Assembly (NCBI GenBank): GCA_017477935.1
Contig: JAFVIC010000065.1
Span: 62,001-126,000, forward strand
Reading direction: 5' to 3'
DNA: 64,000 nt
DNA from: Akkermansia sp.
Lineage (GTDB): Bacteria; Verrucomicrobiota; Verrucomicrobiia; Verrucomicrobiales; Akkermansiaceae
The notes under the pieces were generated by a model, which worked only from the letters and a program-made list of their open reading frames with translations, was not told the origin of the DNA and ran no database searches. The translations under genes were made by a program, and so were the position numbers. How positions within the stretch are numbered: position 1 is the stretch's first letter; the number at the start of each line of letters is the position of its first letter. Shown here one piece after another: positions 51,688 through 59,375 of this stretch.

Positions 51688-52737
51688 ATGAGAGCAAATT
51701 TTTCGTCCATCGTTGCCGCAAGTGCCCTTCTGAGCCTGGCAGCAGGGGCTGCCACACCCGCCGCCATCGAGGCTGAGCTGAAGCGACGCGCAGCCCGGCA
51801 GCAGACCGCACAGCAGCAGAATCGGCCCCGCCCCTCTGCTCAGCGTTTCATGGTGCCGGATCAGGAGAAGTCGCGCGCCACGGCTGAAACGGTGTACAAT
51901 ACGTGGCGGCTCAGTCTCATTCGCGGTAGCGAGCAAGCCTGGCGCTCCACAACATCCAACTCTCGCCAGATGAAGGTACGCAACCTGATTGTATCGCAGC
52001 GCGGCAGCTTCCCTCGCGATTACTTCCGCCAGACGCAAGAGGCACCCAAGCTCGAAAACTTTGCCTACGTTGGCTCCCTGCTCGGTTGCAACGGCTATAC
52101 CATGGCAAGCACCTACATCGGCAACGTGCAGTTGGGTAGCGGCAAAGCGGCCGAAAATGCCTTCGTGCTGGAGTTCGTTTTTGAAGGCGGGCGCTGGAAA
52201 CTCGACCAGACCCGCATGTTCAATCTCACTCAGCTGCCCGATGTGCGCAAGCGGCTCCGCGAGAAAGACCTCACTCTGCTGCAAGAGCAAGATGGGTTCC
52301 AGCCCTACGACCGAATCCCCACCACCCCGCCCGCGTGCAGCTCTCCCGTACTTATCGGCAAGGTTTTTGTAGATTGCCCGGGTCGTAACATTGAAATGAC
52401 CATCAACGATGTCTCCATGCACGAGTTTGATGATGAACGCAGAGCTGATGTCATTTCCGGTGGCCTCAAGCGCGGAGTCAATACCATTACCTACAAAATC
52501 ACTGACCGCGACGGGCTCGAACGCCCCTCCATGGCTATCGGTCTCTTCGTTGCTCCCGAAACACCGGGGAATTCTCCCATCTGCGTCTTCGACCACATCA
52601 TTGACGCTCAGGATAAAGCCGAGGGTGGCACCTTTACTTTCACCATCACCAACGATCACATCGCCTCCATGAACCCCAGGTTCAAAGGCACCAAGCCCAG
52701 CCCGCACCACGTCGTGCCGCTCAAACCCAAGAAGTAA
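51688..52737 (+). CDS. Secreted protein of unknown function
   Basis: A 349-residue protein with a signal peptide (MRANFSSIVAASALLSLAAGA). A short Gln/Arg-rich segment follows (RRAARQQTAQQQNRPRPSAQRF), then a folded domain (about 65-185) and a beta-rich C-terminal half (FVDCPGRNIEMTINDVS, TFTFTITNDH). The last residues are basic (PLKPKK). I do not recognise the family. It is probably periplasmic or surface-attached. Confidence 0.75.
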   Translation: MRANFSSIVAASALLSLAAGAATPAAIEAELKRRAARQQTAQQQNRPRPSAQRFMVPDQEKSRATAETVYNTWRLSLIRGSEQAWRSTTSNSRQMKVRNLIVSQRGSFPRDYFRQTQEAPKLENFAYVGSLLGCNGYTMASTYIGNVQLGSGKAAENAFVLEFVFEGGRWKLDQTRMFNLTQLPDVRKRLREKDLTLLQEQDGFQPYDRIPTTPPACSSPVLIGKVFVDCPGRNIEMTINDVSMHEFDDERRADVISGGLKRGVNTITYKITDRDGLERPSMAIGLFVAPETPGNSPICVFDHIIDAQDKAEGGTFTFTITNDHIASMNPRFKGTKPSPHHVVPLKPKK

Positions 52738-52900
52738 GGCTTTCGCCCTGTTTTCCCTATAGGTAGGCTCAAGCTGCCCATCAGTCCCCCCCGCTCGTCA
52801 ATACGACCGAGGGTATGGCTGCTGTAGCGTAGGTTTTAACGCTGCGGATTGTCCCCTATTCTGAAAAATGATATTTTGTTGTCTTTTTTTAACTTTTTTC

Positions 52901-52929
52901 TTGACGATTTCTGTTTTATATGTTAAATA
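52901..52929 (+). promoter_or_regulatory. Promoter of the His-rich lipoprotein gene
   Basis: TTGACG (52901-52906) and TAAATA (52924-52929) are separated by 17 bp in an AT-rich stretch. The leader to the ATG at 52986 would be about 50 bases. The rest of the 248-base gap (52738-52985) shows only a small hairpin near 52830; no operator or riboswitch is evident. Confidence 0.6.
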
Positions 52930-52985
52930 ATTACTGTTTTCAAACTTAACAACCATTTAACAATCATCAACCATACCTCATCATC

Positions 52986-53144
52986 ATGAAGAATAAATTA
53001 GCCATAGCCGTCGTTGCAGCGCTGAGCCTGCTGGGACTGAGCGCCTGCCACCATCATCACCACAGTTATCGCAGCCACCACGGCCATCACCACAGTTTCC
53101 ATCACAGGCCGCCGCATCATGGTTTCCACGGTCCGCACCACTGA
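52986..53144 (+). CDS. 52-residue His-rich lipoprotein
   Basis: A very short gene flanked by a promoter and an intrinsic terminator. The signal peptide (MKNKLAIAVVAALSLLGLSA) ends in a lipobox L-S-A-C with Cys21. The mature peptide of 32 residues has 17 His, in clusters CHHHHH, SHHGHHH, FHHRPPHH and FHGPHH. It would be a membrane-anchored metal-binding peptide (zinc, nickel or copper), perhaps a periplasmic store or chaperone. No metal-responsive operator is evident. The isolated, self-contained transcription unit argues that it is a real gene. Confidence 0.8.
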   Translation: MKNKLAIAVVAALSLLGLSACHHHHHSYRSHHGHHHSFHHRPPHHGFHGPHH

Positions 53145-53155
53145 TTCGGTAAGCC

Positions 53156-53190
53156 AAAGAGGTACGAAGCCAGACTTCGTACCTCTTTCT
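53156..53190. terminator. Intrinsic terminator between the His-rich lipoprotein and antiporter genes
   Basis: A 14-bp perfect stem, AAAGAGGTACGAAG (53156-53169) with CTTCGTACCTCTTT (53175-53188), has a 5-base loop. It is followed by T-rich sequence on plus and lies just after the converging antiporter gene on minus, so it may serve both strands. Confidence 0.9.
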
Positions 53191-53191
53191 T

Positions 53192-54481
53192 TTATTTACC
53201 TCGGTTGGAGAGGAAGATGACAATCATGCAGGCGAGGGCCAGCACATAGTTATAGAAGAGGTAGGGAATGATATCAAGCGTGGCAATACCGGCCAGAGAG
53301 GCACCCATGAGCAACTGTGCGCCATAGGGAAGAATCCCCTGAACGATGCAGGAGAACGTATCAAGCAGGCTGGCTGCGCGGGGTGCGGGAATGCCGAAAC
53401 GCTCGGCCACACATCGGGCGATATCACCCACGGCCACAATGGCAACCGTATTGTTAGCCGTGCAGAGGTTGGCGAAAGTCACCAGCAGAGCGATGGTAAA
53501 CTCAGCTCCGCGTCGGGAGGTGATTTTTGCGGTAAGATGGGCGATGATGTACTTTAAGCCGCCATTATAACGGATAAGCTCCAGCAACCCGCCGGCAAGC
53601 AAGGTCACGATAATGAGTTCACCCATGCCGGTAATCCCTTTCCCCATAGCCCCGGCCCAGTCAATGAGTGAAAGCTGCGGCACAAGCAGAGCCCCAATCC
53701 CCGTGGCAAAAAGACCGAACAGCAGCACAATCATGACATTCAACCCGCAAATAGCCATGACCAGTACCAGCAGGTACGGTACCACCAGCGCCCAGGAAAA
53801 GGGTGCCCCGTGTACTTCACCCGGGTACTGCAGCCCCATCACCACATACACCACCAGCACCAGCAACGCTGCCGGCAGCACGATGAAGAAGTTGGCGCGG
53901 AACTTATCTTTCATCAGACATCCCTGCGTGCGGGTGGAGGCAATTGTCGTATCCGATATAAACGAAAGATTGTCACCGAAGAAGGCACCGCCGACCACGA
54001 TACCGGCCATCAATGCCGTAGGTAATCCGGCAGAGGGGGCCAACGCAGCGGCCACCGGCATAAGTGCCACGATGGTACCCACCGAGGTGCCGATGGAGAG
54101 TGAAATCAGGCAGGCCGCCAGGAACATGCCGGCCGGCAGCATATTGGGCGGCAGAATGGAAAGGGTCAGGTTCACGGTGGCTTCAACTGAGCCGATATAT
54201 TTTGCCGACCCGGCAAAAGCTCCGGCGAGGATGAAAATCCACACCATCATCATAATGTTCGGGTTGGCCGCACCGTATGAGAAACGGTCTATCAGGCGAC
54301 TGAGCACACGCGGTTTGCTGACCACGAAGGCCCAGGCGGAGGCCGCAAGGAAGGCCACGGTGACGGGCATCTTGTAAAAATCGCCCACCAGAACCGAGGC
54401 CACGACATAGACGAGGAAGAAGACGAGCAGCGGGCTGAGCACCCACAAACCACGACGATGACTATTGATTGGTAATTCCAT
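53192..54481 (-). CDS. NhaC-family Na+/H+ antiporter
   Basis: A 429-residue polytopic membrane protein with about 11 hydrophobic segments, resembling NhaC (LLVFFLVYVVASVL, SIGTSVGTIVALMPVAAALA, GAFFGDNLSFISDTTIASTRTQGC, ANLCTANNTVAIVAVGDIA). The GDNLSFISDTT block is the family's conserved ion-binding region. It probably exchanges Na+, or a small organic ion, for H+. It follows the U32 gene by 12 bp and ends at the shared terminator. Confidence 0.88.
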   Translation of the reverse strand: MELPINSHRRGLWVLSPLLVFFLVYVVASVLVGDFYKMPVTVAFLAASAWAFVVSKPRVLSRLIDRFSYGAANPNIMMMVWIFILAGAFAGSAKYIGSVEATVNLTLSILPPNMLPAGMFLAACLISLSIGTSVGTIVALMPVAAALAPSAGLPTALMAGIVVGGAFFGDNLSFISDTTIASTRTQGCLMKDKFRANFFIVLPAALLVLVVYVVMGLQYPGEVHGAPFSWALVVPYLLVLVMAICGLNVMIVLLFGLFATGIGALLVPQLSLIDWAGAMGKGITGMGELIIVTLLAGGLLELIRYNGGLKYIIAHLTAKITSRRGAEFTIALLVTFANLCTANNTVAIVAVGDIARCVAERFGIPAPRAASLLDTFSCIVQGILPYGAQLLMGASLAGIATLDIIPYLFYNYVLALACMIVIFLSNRGK

Positions 54482-54493
54482 AAGTAAAAGGTA

Positions 54494-56938
54494 TCATTTT
54501 GTTTCCGTTACGCCGATTCGGTCGAGGGCGTCCAGCTGCTCCAGCAACTTGGCCGGTTCGACTTTGCCTCGCATGAGCGAGCGATAGGCCGAGATGAGGG
54601 TGGCCGTCTGCTCCGGGCTCTCATCCAGCAACTCAAGGCGGAAACGCGTAAGCCCGTATCGGCGGGCCCCGGCCACATAACGGGCAGCAGACTGAGCCTG
54701 ACCATTGAAGAGAGTGTTGCGGCAGCCCTCATCGCTGCGCAGATAATGCATGGCGTAAGTGCGATCCATGACCCGCACGCGGTGATGTTCGCAGGGGCGA
54801 CCGCAGTCCATGAAATTATGCCCCTGTGACAGGAAGGTACAGAACACACAATGCTCGGTATGGAACATGGGTATGTGCTGATGGAGAGTAAGTTCCAATT
54901 CCGGACCACAGCCACTGCGCAGCAGGTCTGCCAGCTGGTCAGCGTTCAAATCGTAAGAAACGGTAACGGAGCGCATACCGTAGCGGCGCAGCAGTTTCAC
55001 GCTTTCGGGGTTAGCCGCGTTGAGCGAGAAATCTGCCACCATGGGCACCCCCTTTTCACGGAAGAAGCGGGCAGCCCCGTGGTTACGCACCAGCACCCCA
55101 TCGGGCTGAGCTTGCTGTATGAACTTAAAATAACCGGCCTCACGCGGTTTCATGATACGCAGCGTAGCAATCCAAACAGCAACCCCGGGGTACTCGGCGC
55201 GCAGTTTTTCCGCCACCGGAGCAAGTTGACGCAGGTCGGTGAAATCGAGGTACACACGCTTTACCCCGGCAGCCGCTGCGGCAAGGGCCTGCTCAGGCTC
55301 GCGGCAGAGCACAGCCAGCCGGTACTTTTCCGTAGCTTTCAGCGGGGCAAAATCACCACTCCACCCGTGCCACTCTATCGGCTGACGCTCAGCCGGGGCG
55401 GCTACATCAGGCAGTTTCGCCACCAGCTCGCGGCGCATGCGGTTGAGTACACTCAGCGGCAGCATCAGCCCATCCTCAAGCTCATACGAGCAGGAGCCCA
55501 GACTGTAACCGGTACCCCCCAGGCGGGAGAACTGCTCCTCAATCACGGCAGGTGTAAGCGGGCGCTTCTCCGCCGGCTCCAGCGGTTGCCCGCTCCCCAC
55601 CGTCACGCCGCTACAGCTTGCGGTCAACTCCGCTCCCATGCGCCCGGCAAAGTGTATGCTCAGCTCATGCGCCGGGGGCTCCACACGGCGGGCAAAATTG
55701 CACCAGGTAGCATGCAGGAACTTGTCAAGCGCCGGGTCGGCAGTCTTCCACAGTAAATTACCGGGCCGCACGAATCGCCAATCGATTCGACTGCCCTTGC
55801 CATGGAAATACAGGCGAGCCCCCTGCACTTTCCATATACGACCGCCCTGTTCTTCGTTGCGATCCTGCCCGGCATCTATCACAAAACCATCTCCCGGCGC
55901 AATGGGTATGGCCGGCACCCCGGCCAGCTCGACCCAGCCTTCGCCCACGCGAATGATTCGCCCGGCCGGCGCACCGCGTTTTTTGCCGAAACGCCCATGC
56001 GTGAGCCGCGGGTGGTCTGTACCCTCCAGCCAACCGAAGGAAAACCCGCGGGAGAACGCCATCTGCATGGCATAAAGGTCAGCAGCGAGTTTCTGCGGCG
56101 GCAGGGGGCGCTCAGCCAGCGCGGCATCGAGTGCGCGGCGATAGGCCCGCGTGGTGGCAGCCACATATTCCGGGCTTTTCAGGCGCCCCTCAATCTTGAA
56201 ACTGCGCACCCCGGCAGCCAGCAGCTCAGGCACACGCTCCAGCGCGCACAAATCCTGAGGGGAGAAGATATAACGGCGCTCACCCAGGTCACGCAGGCGG
56301 CCATCGACTTCGAGCTTGTAGGGCATGCGGCAGGCCTGTGCGCACTCGCCACGGTTGGCGCTGCGCTGCCCCAGGCTCTCACTGGTGAGGCACTGCCCCG
56401 AGTACGCCACACAAAGCGCGCCGTGGCAAAAGACCTCGATGGGTTTGGAGGTTGCACCGGCACAGGCGGCAATCTCTTTGAGCGAGAGCTCGCGCGAAAG
56501 CACAATCTGCTGCGGGTCGAACATCTCATCCACCCACTGCACGGCCTCGGGGCTGCTCACCGTCATCTGGGTCGAGATATGCAGCTCAATCTTCCAGCGC
56601 CCCTCGCGGCGATAACGACTCACCAGAGCCGCCAACCCGAGGTCCTGCACAATGACGCCATCCACGCCGGCGGCATCAAGAGCGTCCAGATAGCGGAGTG
56701 CCTCCTCCATCTCATCCGTGAAGATGAGCACGTTCATCGTCACATAGGCCCTCACCCCATGCCCGTGCAAAAAAGGAACCAGCGCCGCCAGGTCCTCTCG
56801 CGTGAAGTTGTCGGCCCGCATACGGGCGTTGAAACGATCCAGACCGAAATACACCGCATTTGCGCCGTTGGCTACAGCGGCACGTACACAATCCCAATTT
56901 CCCGCAGGGGCCAGTATCTCAGGGGCAAGCTCTGACAT
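54494..56938 (-). CDS. U32-family protein, two domains (RlhA-like N-terminal half)
   Basis: An 814-residue protein. The N-terminal half (about 5-350) is a peptidase U32/RlhA-type domain: PEILAPAGNWDCVRAAVANGANAVYFGL, the Cys-containing FCHGALCVAYSGQC and RSANRGECAQACR, and FKIEGRLKSPEYVA. The C-terminal half (about 540-810) is a second barrel-like unit with its own Cys cluster (HCVFCTFLSQGHNFMDCGRPCEHH). RlhA-type proteins hydroxylate 23S rRNA; others process prephenate or collagen-like targets. ATG 56938 fits the near-leaderless promoter. Confidence 0.85.
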   Translation of the reverse strand: MSELAPEILAPAGNWDCVRAAVANGANAVYFGLDRFNARMRADNFTREDLAALVPFLHGHGVRAYVTMNVLIFTDEMEEALRYLDALDAAGVDGVIVQDLGLAALVSRYRREGRWKIELHISTQMTVSSPEAVQWVDEMFDPQQIVLSRELSLKEIAACAGATSKPIEVFCHGALCVAYSGQCLTSESLGQRSANRGECAQACRMPYKLEVDGRLRDLGERRYIFSPQDLCALERVPELLAAGVRSFKIEGRLKSPEYVAATTRAYRRALDAALAERPLPPQKLAADLYAMQMAFSRGFSFGWLEGTDHPRLTHGRFGKKRGAPAGRIIRVGEGWVELAGVPAIPIAPGDGFVIDAGQDRNEEQGGRIWKVQGARLYFHGKGSRIDWRFVRPGNLLWKTADPALDKFLHATWCNFARRVEPPAHELSIHFAGRMGAELTASCSGVTVGSGQPLEPAEKRPLTPAVIEEQFSRLGGTGYSLGSCSYELEDGLMLPLSVLNRMRRELVAKLPDVAAPAERQPIEWHGWSGDFAPLKATEKYRLAVLCREPEQALAAAAAGVKRVYLDFTDLRQLAPVAEKLRAEYPGVAVWIATLRIMKPREAGYFKFIQQAQPDGVLVRNHGAARFFREKGVPMVADFSLNAANPESVKLLRRYGMRSVTVSYDLNADQLADLLRSGCGPELELTLHQHIPMFHTEHCVFCTFLSQGHNFMDCGRPCEHHRVRVMDRTYAMHYLRSDEGCRNTLFNGQAQSAARYVAGARRYGLTRFRLELLDESPEQTATLISAYRSLMRGKVEPAKLLEQLDALDRIGVTETK

Positions 56939-56948
56939 GTCGCCGCCC

Positions 56949-56977
56949 ATTATCCAACAGATCGGCTCATTTTGCAA
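56949..56977 (-). promoter_or_regulatory. Promoter of the U32 gene (near-leaderless)
   Basis: On the minus strand, TTGCAA (56977-56972) and GATAAT (56954-56949) are separated by 17 bp. The -10 box ends 10 bases before the ATG at 56938. Confidence 0.65.
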
Positions 56978-57031
56978 GCCTGATTTTCCGGATTACCCCC
57001 GTCAAAACGGAATGACTGACGCGCAGCGAGC

Positions 57032-57060
57032 TTGCGGCAGAGCCGCTGATTTGCTAGAAT
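57032..57060 (+). promoter_or_regulatory. Promoter of the L,D-transpeptidase-type gene at 57068 (leaderless)
   Basis: TTGCGG (57032-57037) and TAGAAT (57055-57060) are separated by 17 bp, with 7 bases from the -10 box to the ATG at 57068. Confidence 0.7.
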
Positions 57061-57067
57061 ACCCTAC

Positions 57068-57805
57068 ATGAAAGCCCTGCAATACATCCTTCTGCTCGTG
57101 CTTCTGATATGCCCGGCAGCGGTGCTTGCGGCAGTTCCGGCTAACTGCACGCAGGCCATCATCGGCATAGCCGATGACTGGAACAACTCGCACGTCACCC
57201 TTTCGCTTGTTGAGAAAAACGCTCAGGGACAATGGGTTCGCGTGATGGGGCCGTGGAAAGGGAGACTGGGGCGCAATGGGCTGGTATGGGGACTGGGACT
57301 GCACAGCAACCCCTGGCTGGCCACCGTCAAACGTGAGGGCGATGGCCGTTCGCCTGCCGGTATATTTGACCTCGGCGGACTGTGGGTCACGAACAAAACC
57401 CCCGTGCAACACCACCCGGCTATCCCTTATGTGAAAGTAGGTCCGGCCGATTTATGGGTCAGCGACCCGGCATACCCTCACCTCTACAACCGCCATGTGC
57501 GCCTGAACCACCCCGCCCGTACCGCCTGGGAGAAAAAGGAGCAAATGCGCCAGACGGACTACGCCCACAGCATTAAATTGCTCATCTGCCACAACACCGA
57601 GCGCCCCGAAGTCGGTGCCGGCTCCTCCATCTTCTTCCACATTTGGCGCAGAGATGGCGCCAGCCCCACCGCCGGCTGCACCTCGATGAACGAGCAGCAC
57701 CTGCGCACCCTCATTGCCCGCCTGAACCCGGCGCGCCACCCGGTCTACATACTGCTGCCCCGCAAGGAATATGCAGAGCGCCGCCGCAGCTGGCGACTGC
57801 CGTAA
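57068..57805 (+). CDS. Secreted L,D-transpeptidase-type protein (COG3786, YkuD-like)
   Basis: A 245-residue protein with a signal peptide (MKALQYILLLVLLICPAAVLA). The domain matches COG3786-type YkuD proteins: GRLGRNGLVWG, GDGRSPAGIFDLGGLWV, GSSIFFHIWR and PTAGCTSM with the catalytic-type Cys near 202. Such proteins probably act on peptidoglycan. ATG 57068 is preferred because it opens the signal peptide and fits the leaderless promoter. Confidence 0.84.
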   Translation: MKALQYILLLVLLICPAAVLAAVPANCTQAIIGIADDWNNSHVTLSLVEKNAQGQWVRVMGPWKGRLGRNGLVWGLGLHSNPWLATVKREGDGRSPAGIFDLGGLWVTNKTPVQHHPAIPYVKVGPADLWVSDPAYPHLYNRHVRLNHPARTAWEKKEQMRQTDYAHSIKLLICHNTERPEVGAGSSIFFHIWRRDGASPTAGCTSMNEQHLRTLIARLNPARHPVYILLPRKEYAERRRSWRLP

Positions 57806-57815
57806 AACTTTCTGC

Positions 57816-57844
57816 TTGACATTGGAATAACGTAAGCGTAAATA
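57816..57844 (+). promoter_or_regulatory. Promoter of the secreted protein gene at 57854 (near-leaderless)
   Basis: TTGACA (57816-57821) and TAAATA (57839-57844) are separated by 17 bp, with 9 bases to the ATG at 57854. Confidence 0.7.
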
Positions 57845-57853
57845 AATAGCACC

Positions 57854-58360
57854 ATGAAACACATCTTCGTCACAGCTGCAGCAACGGCCCTGCTGCTCGG
57901 TGCCATGCATGCCACAGCCGCCTGCACCACCCCACCGCCCAGTCAGAACGTCATGAAATCTGATAAGTTCTGGACCTGCATCATCGGCGATGCGAAGGTA
58001 GCCACCATATCCGTGCGACTGGACACGGTCACCTCTGTTGCCATGCACACCTATAACATCGCTGCTCAAACCGTGCGCGAAGTCACCATCGACACCACCG
58101 GCAACAACAGCATCCGCATATACTGCCTGAATACAAACTCCGCTGCCGCTCGCTACGCTGACCGAGTCAAAAATACCCGCGACCTGATCGACAGCAAAAC
58201 CGGCGGCGCCACCAAATACCCCTCCAAAAAATTCCCCGAAGGCACCTACAGCCACAACATCGAATATCAGGTCGAATCCGTAAAAGACCTTGAGGGGATA
58301 TATGAATCTGTCATAAAAGCTGTATTTTCGAACAGAGGAGCCGTTATAGAAGTCAAATAA
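57854..58360 (+). CDS. Secreted protein of unknown function
   Basis: A 168-residue protein with a signal peptide (MKHIFVTAAATALLLGAMHATA). The mature N terminus ACTTPPPSQ contains a Cys, but not in a lipobox. A beta-rich domain follows (VATISVRLDTVTSVAMHTYN). I do not recognise the family. It is followed at 24 bp by the FKBP gene, so the two probably share its promoter. Confidence 0.72.
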   Translation: MKHIFVTAAATALLLGAMHATAACTTPPPSQNVMKSDKFWTCIIGDAKVATISVRLDTVTSVAMHTYNIAAQTVREVTIDTTGNNSIRIYCLNTNSAAARYADRVKNTRDLIDSKTGGATKYPSKKFPEGTYSHNIEYQVESVKDLEGIYESVIKAVFSNRGAVIEVK

Positions 58361-58384
58361 TATAGCCGAACCCATTTTTTTATC

Positions 58385-59251
58385 ATGAAACACACAACAC
58401 GCACCATACTGAGCCTGGGCATGCTTGCCCTGGCACCGCTTACATTCGCACAGGAAGCCCCCGCCCCGGCTCCTGCTCCGGCTCCCGCTCCGGCTCCCGC
58501 TCCGGCTCCTGCTCCGGCTCCCGCTGCCACCCCCTCTCCCGAAGAGATTAAGGTAGTGTTCTCCTACCTGATGGGGCAGCAGTACGGCAACCAGATGGCC
58601 ATGGAGGCCAACACTCTGCGTATTGACGACTTCAACGCCGAGGTCTTCTTCAAGGGCGTGGCCGATGGTCTGGCCAACAAGGTAGACCCCGAAATGCGAG
58701 AGAAAGACATCGCCGCTTGCATGCAGGCTTTCATGCTTGACCTGCAGCAGCGCGCTGCCGAGGCTGCCGCGGCCAACCTGGCCAAAGGCAAGGCTTACAT
58801 GGAAGAAAACGCCAAGAAAGAGGGCGTAGTCACCACCGAGAGCGGCCTGCAGTACAAAGTGCTCACCGCCGGTACCGGCCGCAAATATGATGCCGAGAAG
58901 GACGGCTCTGCCGCCATTGCCTCCGTAACCTACGAAGGTCGCCTGGTGGACGGCACGGTATTCGATGCCAGCGCCACTCCCGTAGACATGCCGCTCAACG
59001 GCGTCATCCCCGGCTTCTCCGAGGCAATCAAGCTCATGCCCATCGGCTCTGAGTGGGAGGTAACCATCCCCGCCAACCTGGCCTACGGTGAGCAGGGCCC
59101 CGGCGTCATCGGCAACAACGCCACCCTCGTCTTCAAGCTCAAGCTCGTGGACATCAAGCCCGGTCGCGGCACCCAGGGCAACCCCATCCAGCTCACCCCT
59201 GAGATGCTCCAGCAGCTCCAGGAGAGCGGCATGCAGCCCGTTGGTCAGTAA
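58385..59251 (+). CDS. FKBP-type peptidyl-prolyl cis-trans isomerase, periplasmic
   Basis: A 288-residue protein with a signal peptide (MKHTTRTILSLGMLALAPLTFA). An Ala-Pro repeat linker (about 25-47) follows, then an FKBP N-terminal dimerisation-like helical region (about 50-145) and a C-terminal FKBP domain (about 155-262: LQYKVLTAGTGR, VTYEGRLVDGTVFDA, IPGFSEAIKLMPIGSEWEVTIPANLAYGEQGPG, LVFKLKLVDI). This is the FkpA/Mip layout, a periplasmic folding helper. It is terminated by an intrinsic hairpin. Confidence 0.93.
   Translation: MKHTTRTILSLGMLALAPLTFAQEAPAPAPAPAPAPAPAPAPAPAPAATPSPEEIKVVFSYLMGQQYGNQMAMEANTLRIDDFNAEVFFKGVADGLANKVDPEMREKDIAACMQAFMLDLQQRAAEAAAANLAKGKAYMEENAKKEGVVTTESGLQYKVLTAGTGRKYDAEKDGSAAIASVTYEGRLVDGTVFDASATPVDMPLNGVIPGFSEAIKLMPIGSEWEVTIPANLAYGEQGPGVIGNNATLVFKLKLVDIKPGRGTQGNPIQLTPEMLQQLQESGMQPVGQ
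58457..58525 (+). repeat. In-frame tandem Ala-Pro repeat
   Basis: GCT-CCx units, nearly identical 12-base copies in part (GCTCCGGCTCCC), encode about 11 Ala-Pro dipeptides in the FKBP linker. The unit length is a multiple of three, so copy-number change would not shift the frame. Confidence 0.85.
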
Positions 59252-59277
59252 TACCGATTCTTTCCATATCTTCACAG

Positions 59278-59308
59278 CGCTCCTGCCCGCAAAGCAGGGG
59301 CGTTTTTT
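59278..59308 (+). terminator. Intrinsic terminator after the FKBP gene
   Basis: A 9-bp stem (CGCTCCTGC 59278-59286 with GCAGGGGCG 59294-59302, one wobble) is followed by TTTTTTAT. Confidence 0.85.
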
Positions 59309-59331
59309 ATGTCGGCAAGCGTCAAAAAGAC

Positions 59332-59360
59332 TTGCCAGCAGCGCAAGAAATCGCTAGACT
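59332..59360 (+). promoter_or_regulatory. Promoter of the patatin gene
   Basis: TTGCCA (59332-59337) and TAGACT (59355-59360) are separated by 17 bp, with 15 bases to the ATG at 59376, giving a short leader. Confidence 0.6.
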
Positions 59361-59375
59361 GAGCGAGCTAAACAC

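Noticed and set aside
57452-59275. 607-codon minus-strand ORF spanning three plus-strand genes
   Set aside because: It crosses a transpeptidase-type gene, a secreted protein gene and the FKBP gene, all with signal peptides and promoters. Its Gly/Ser/Arg repeat is only the antisense of the Ala-Pro repeat.
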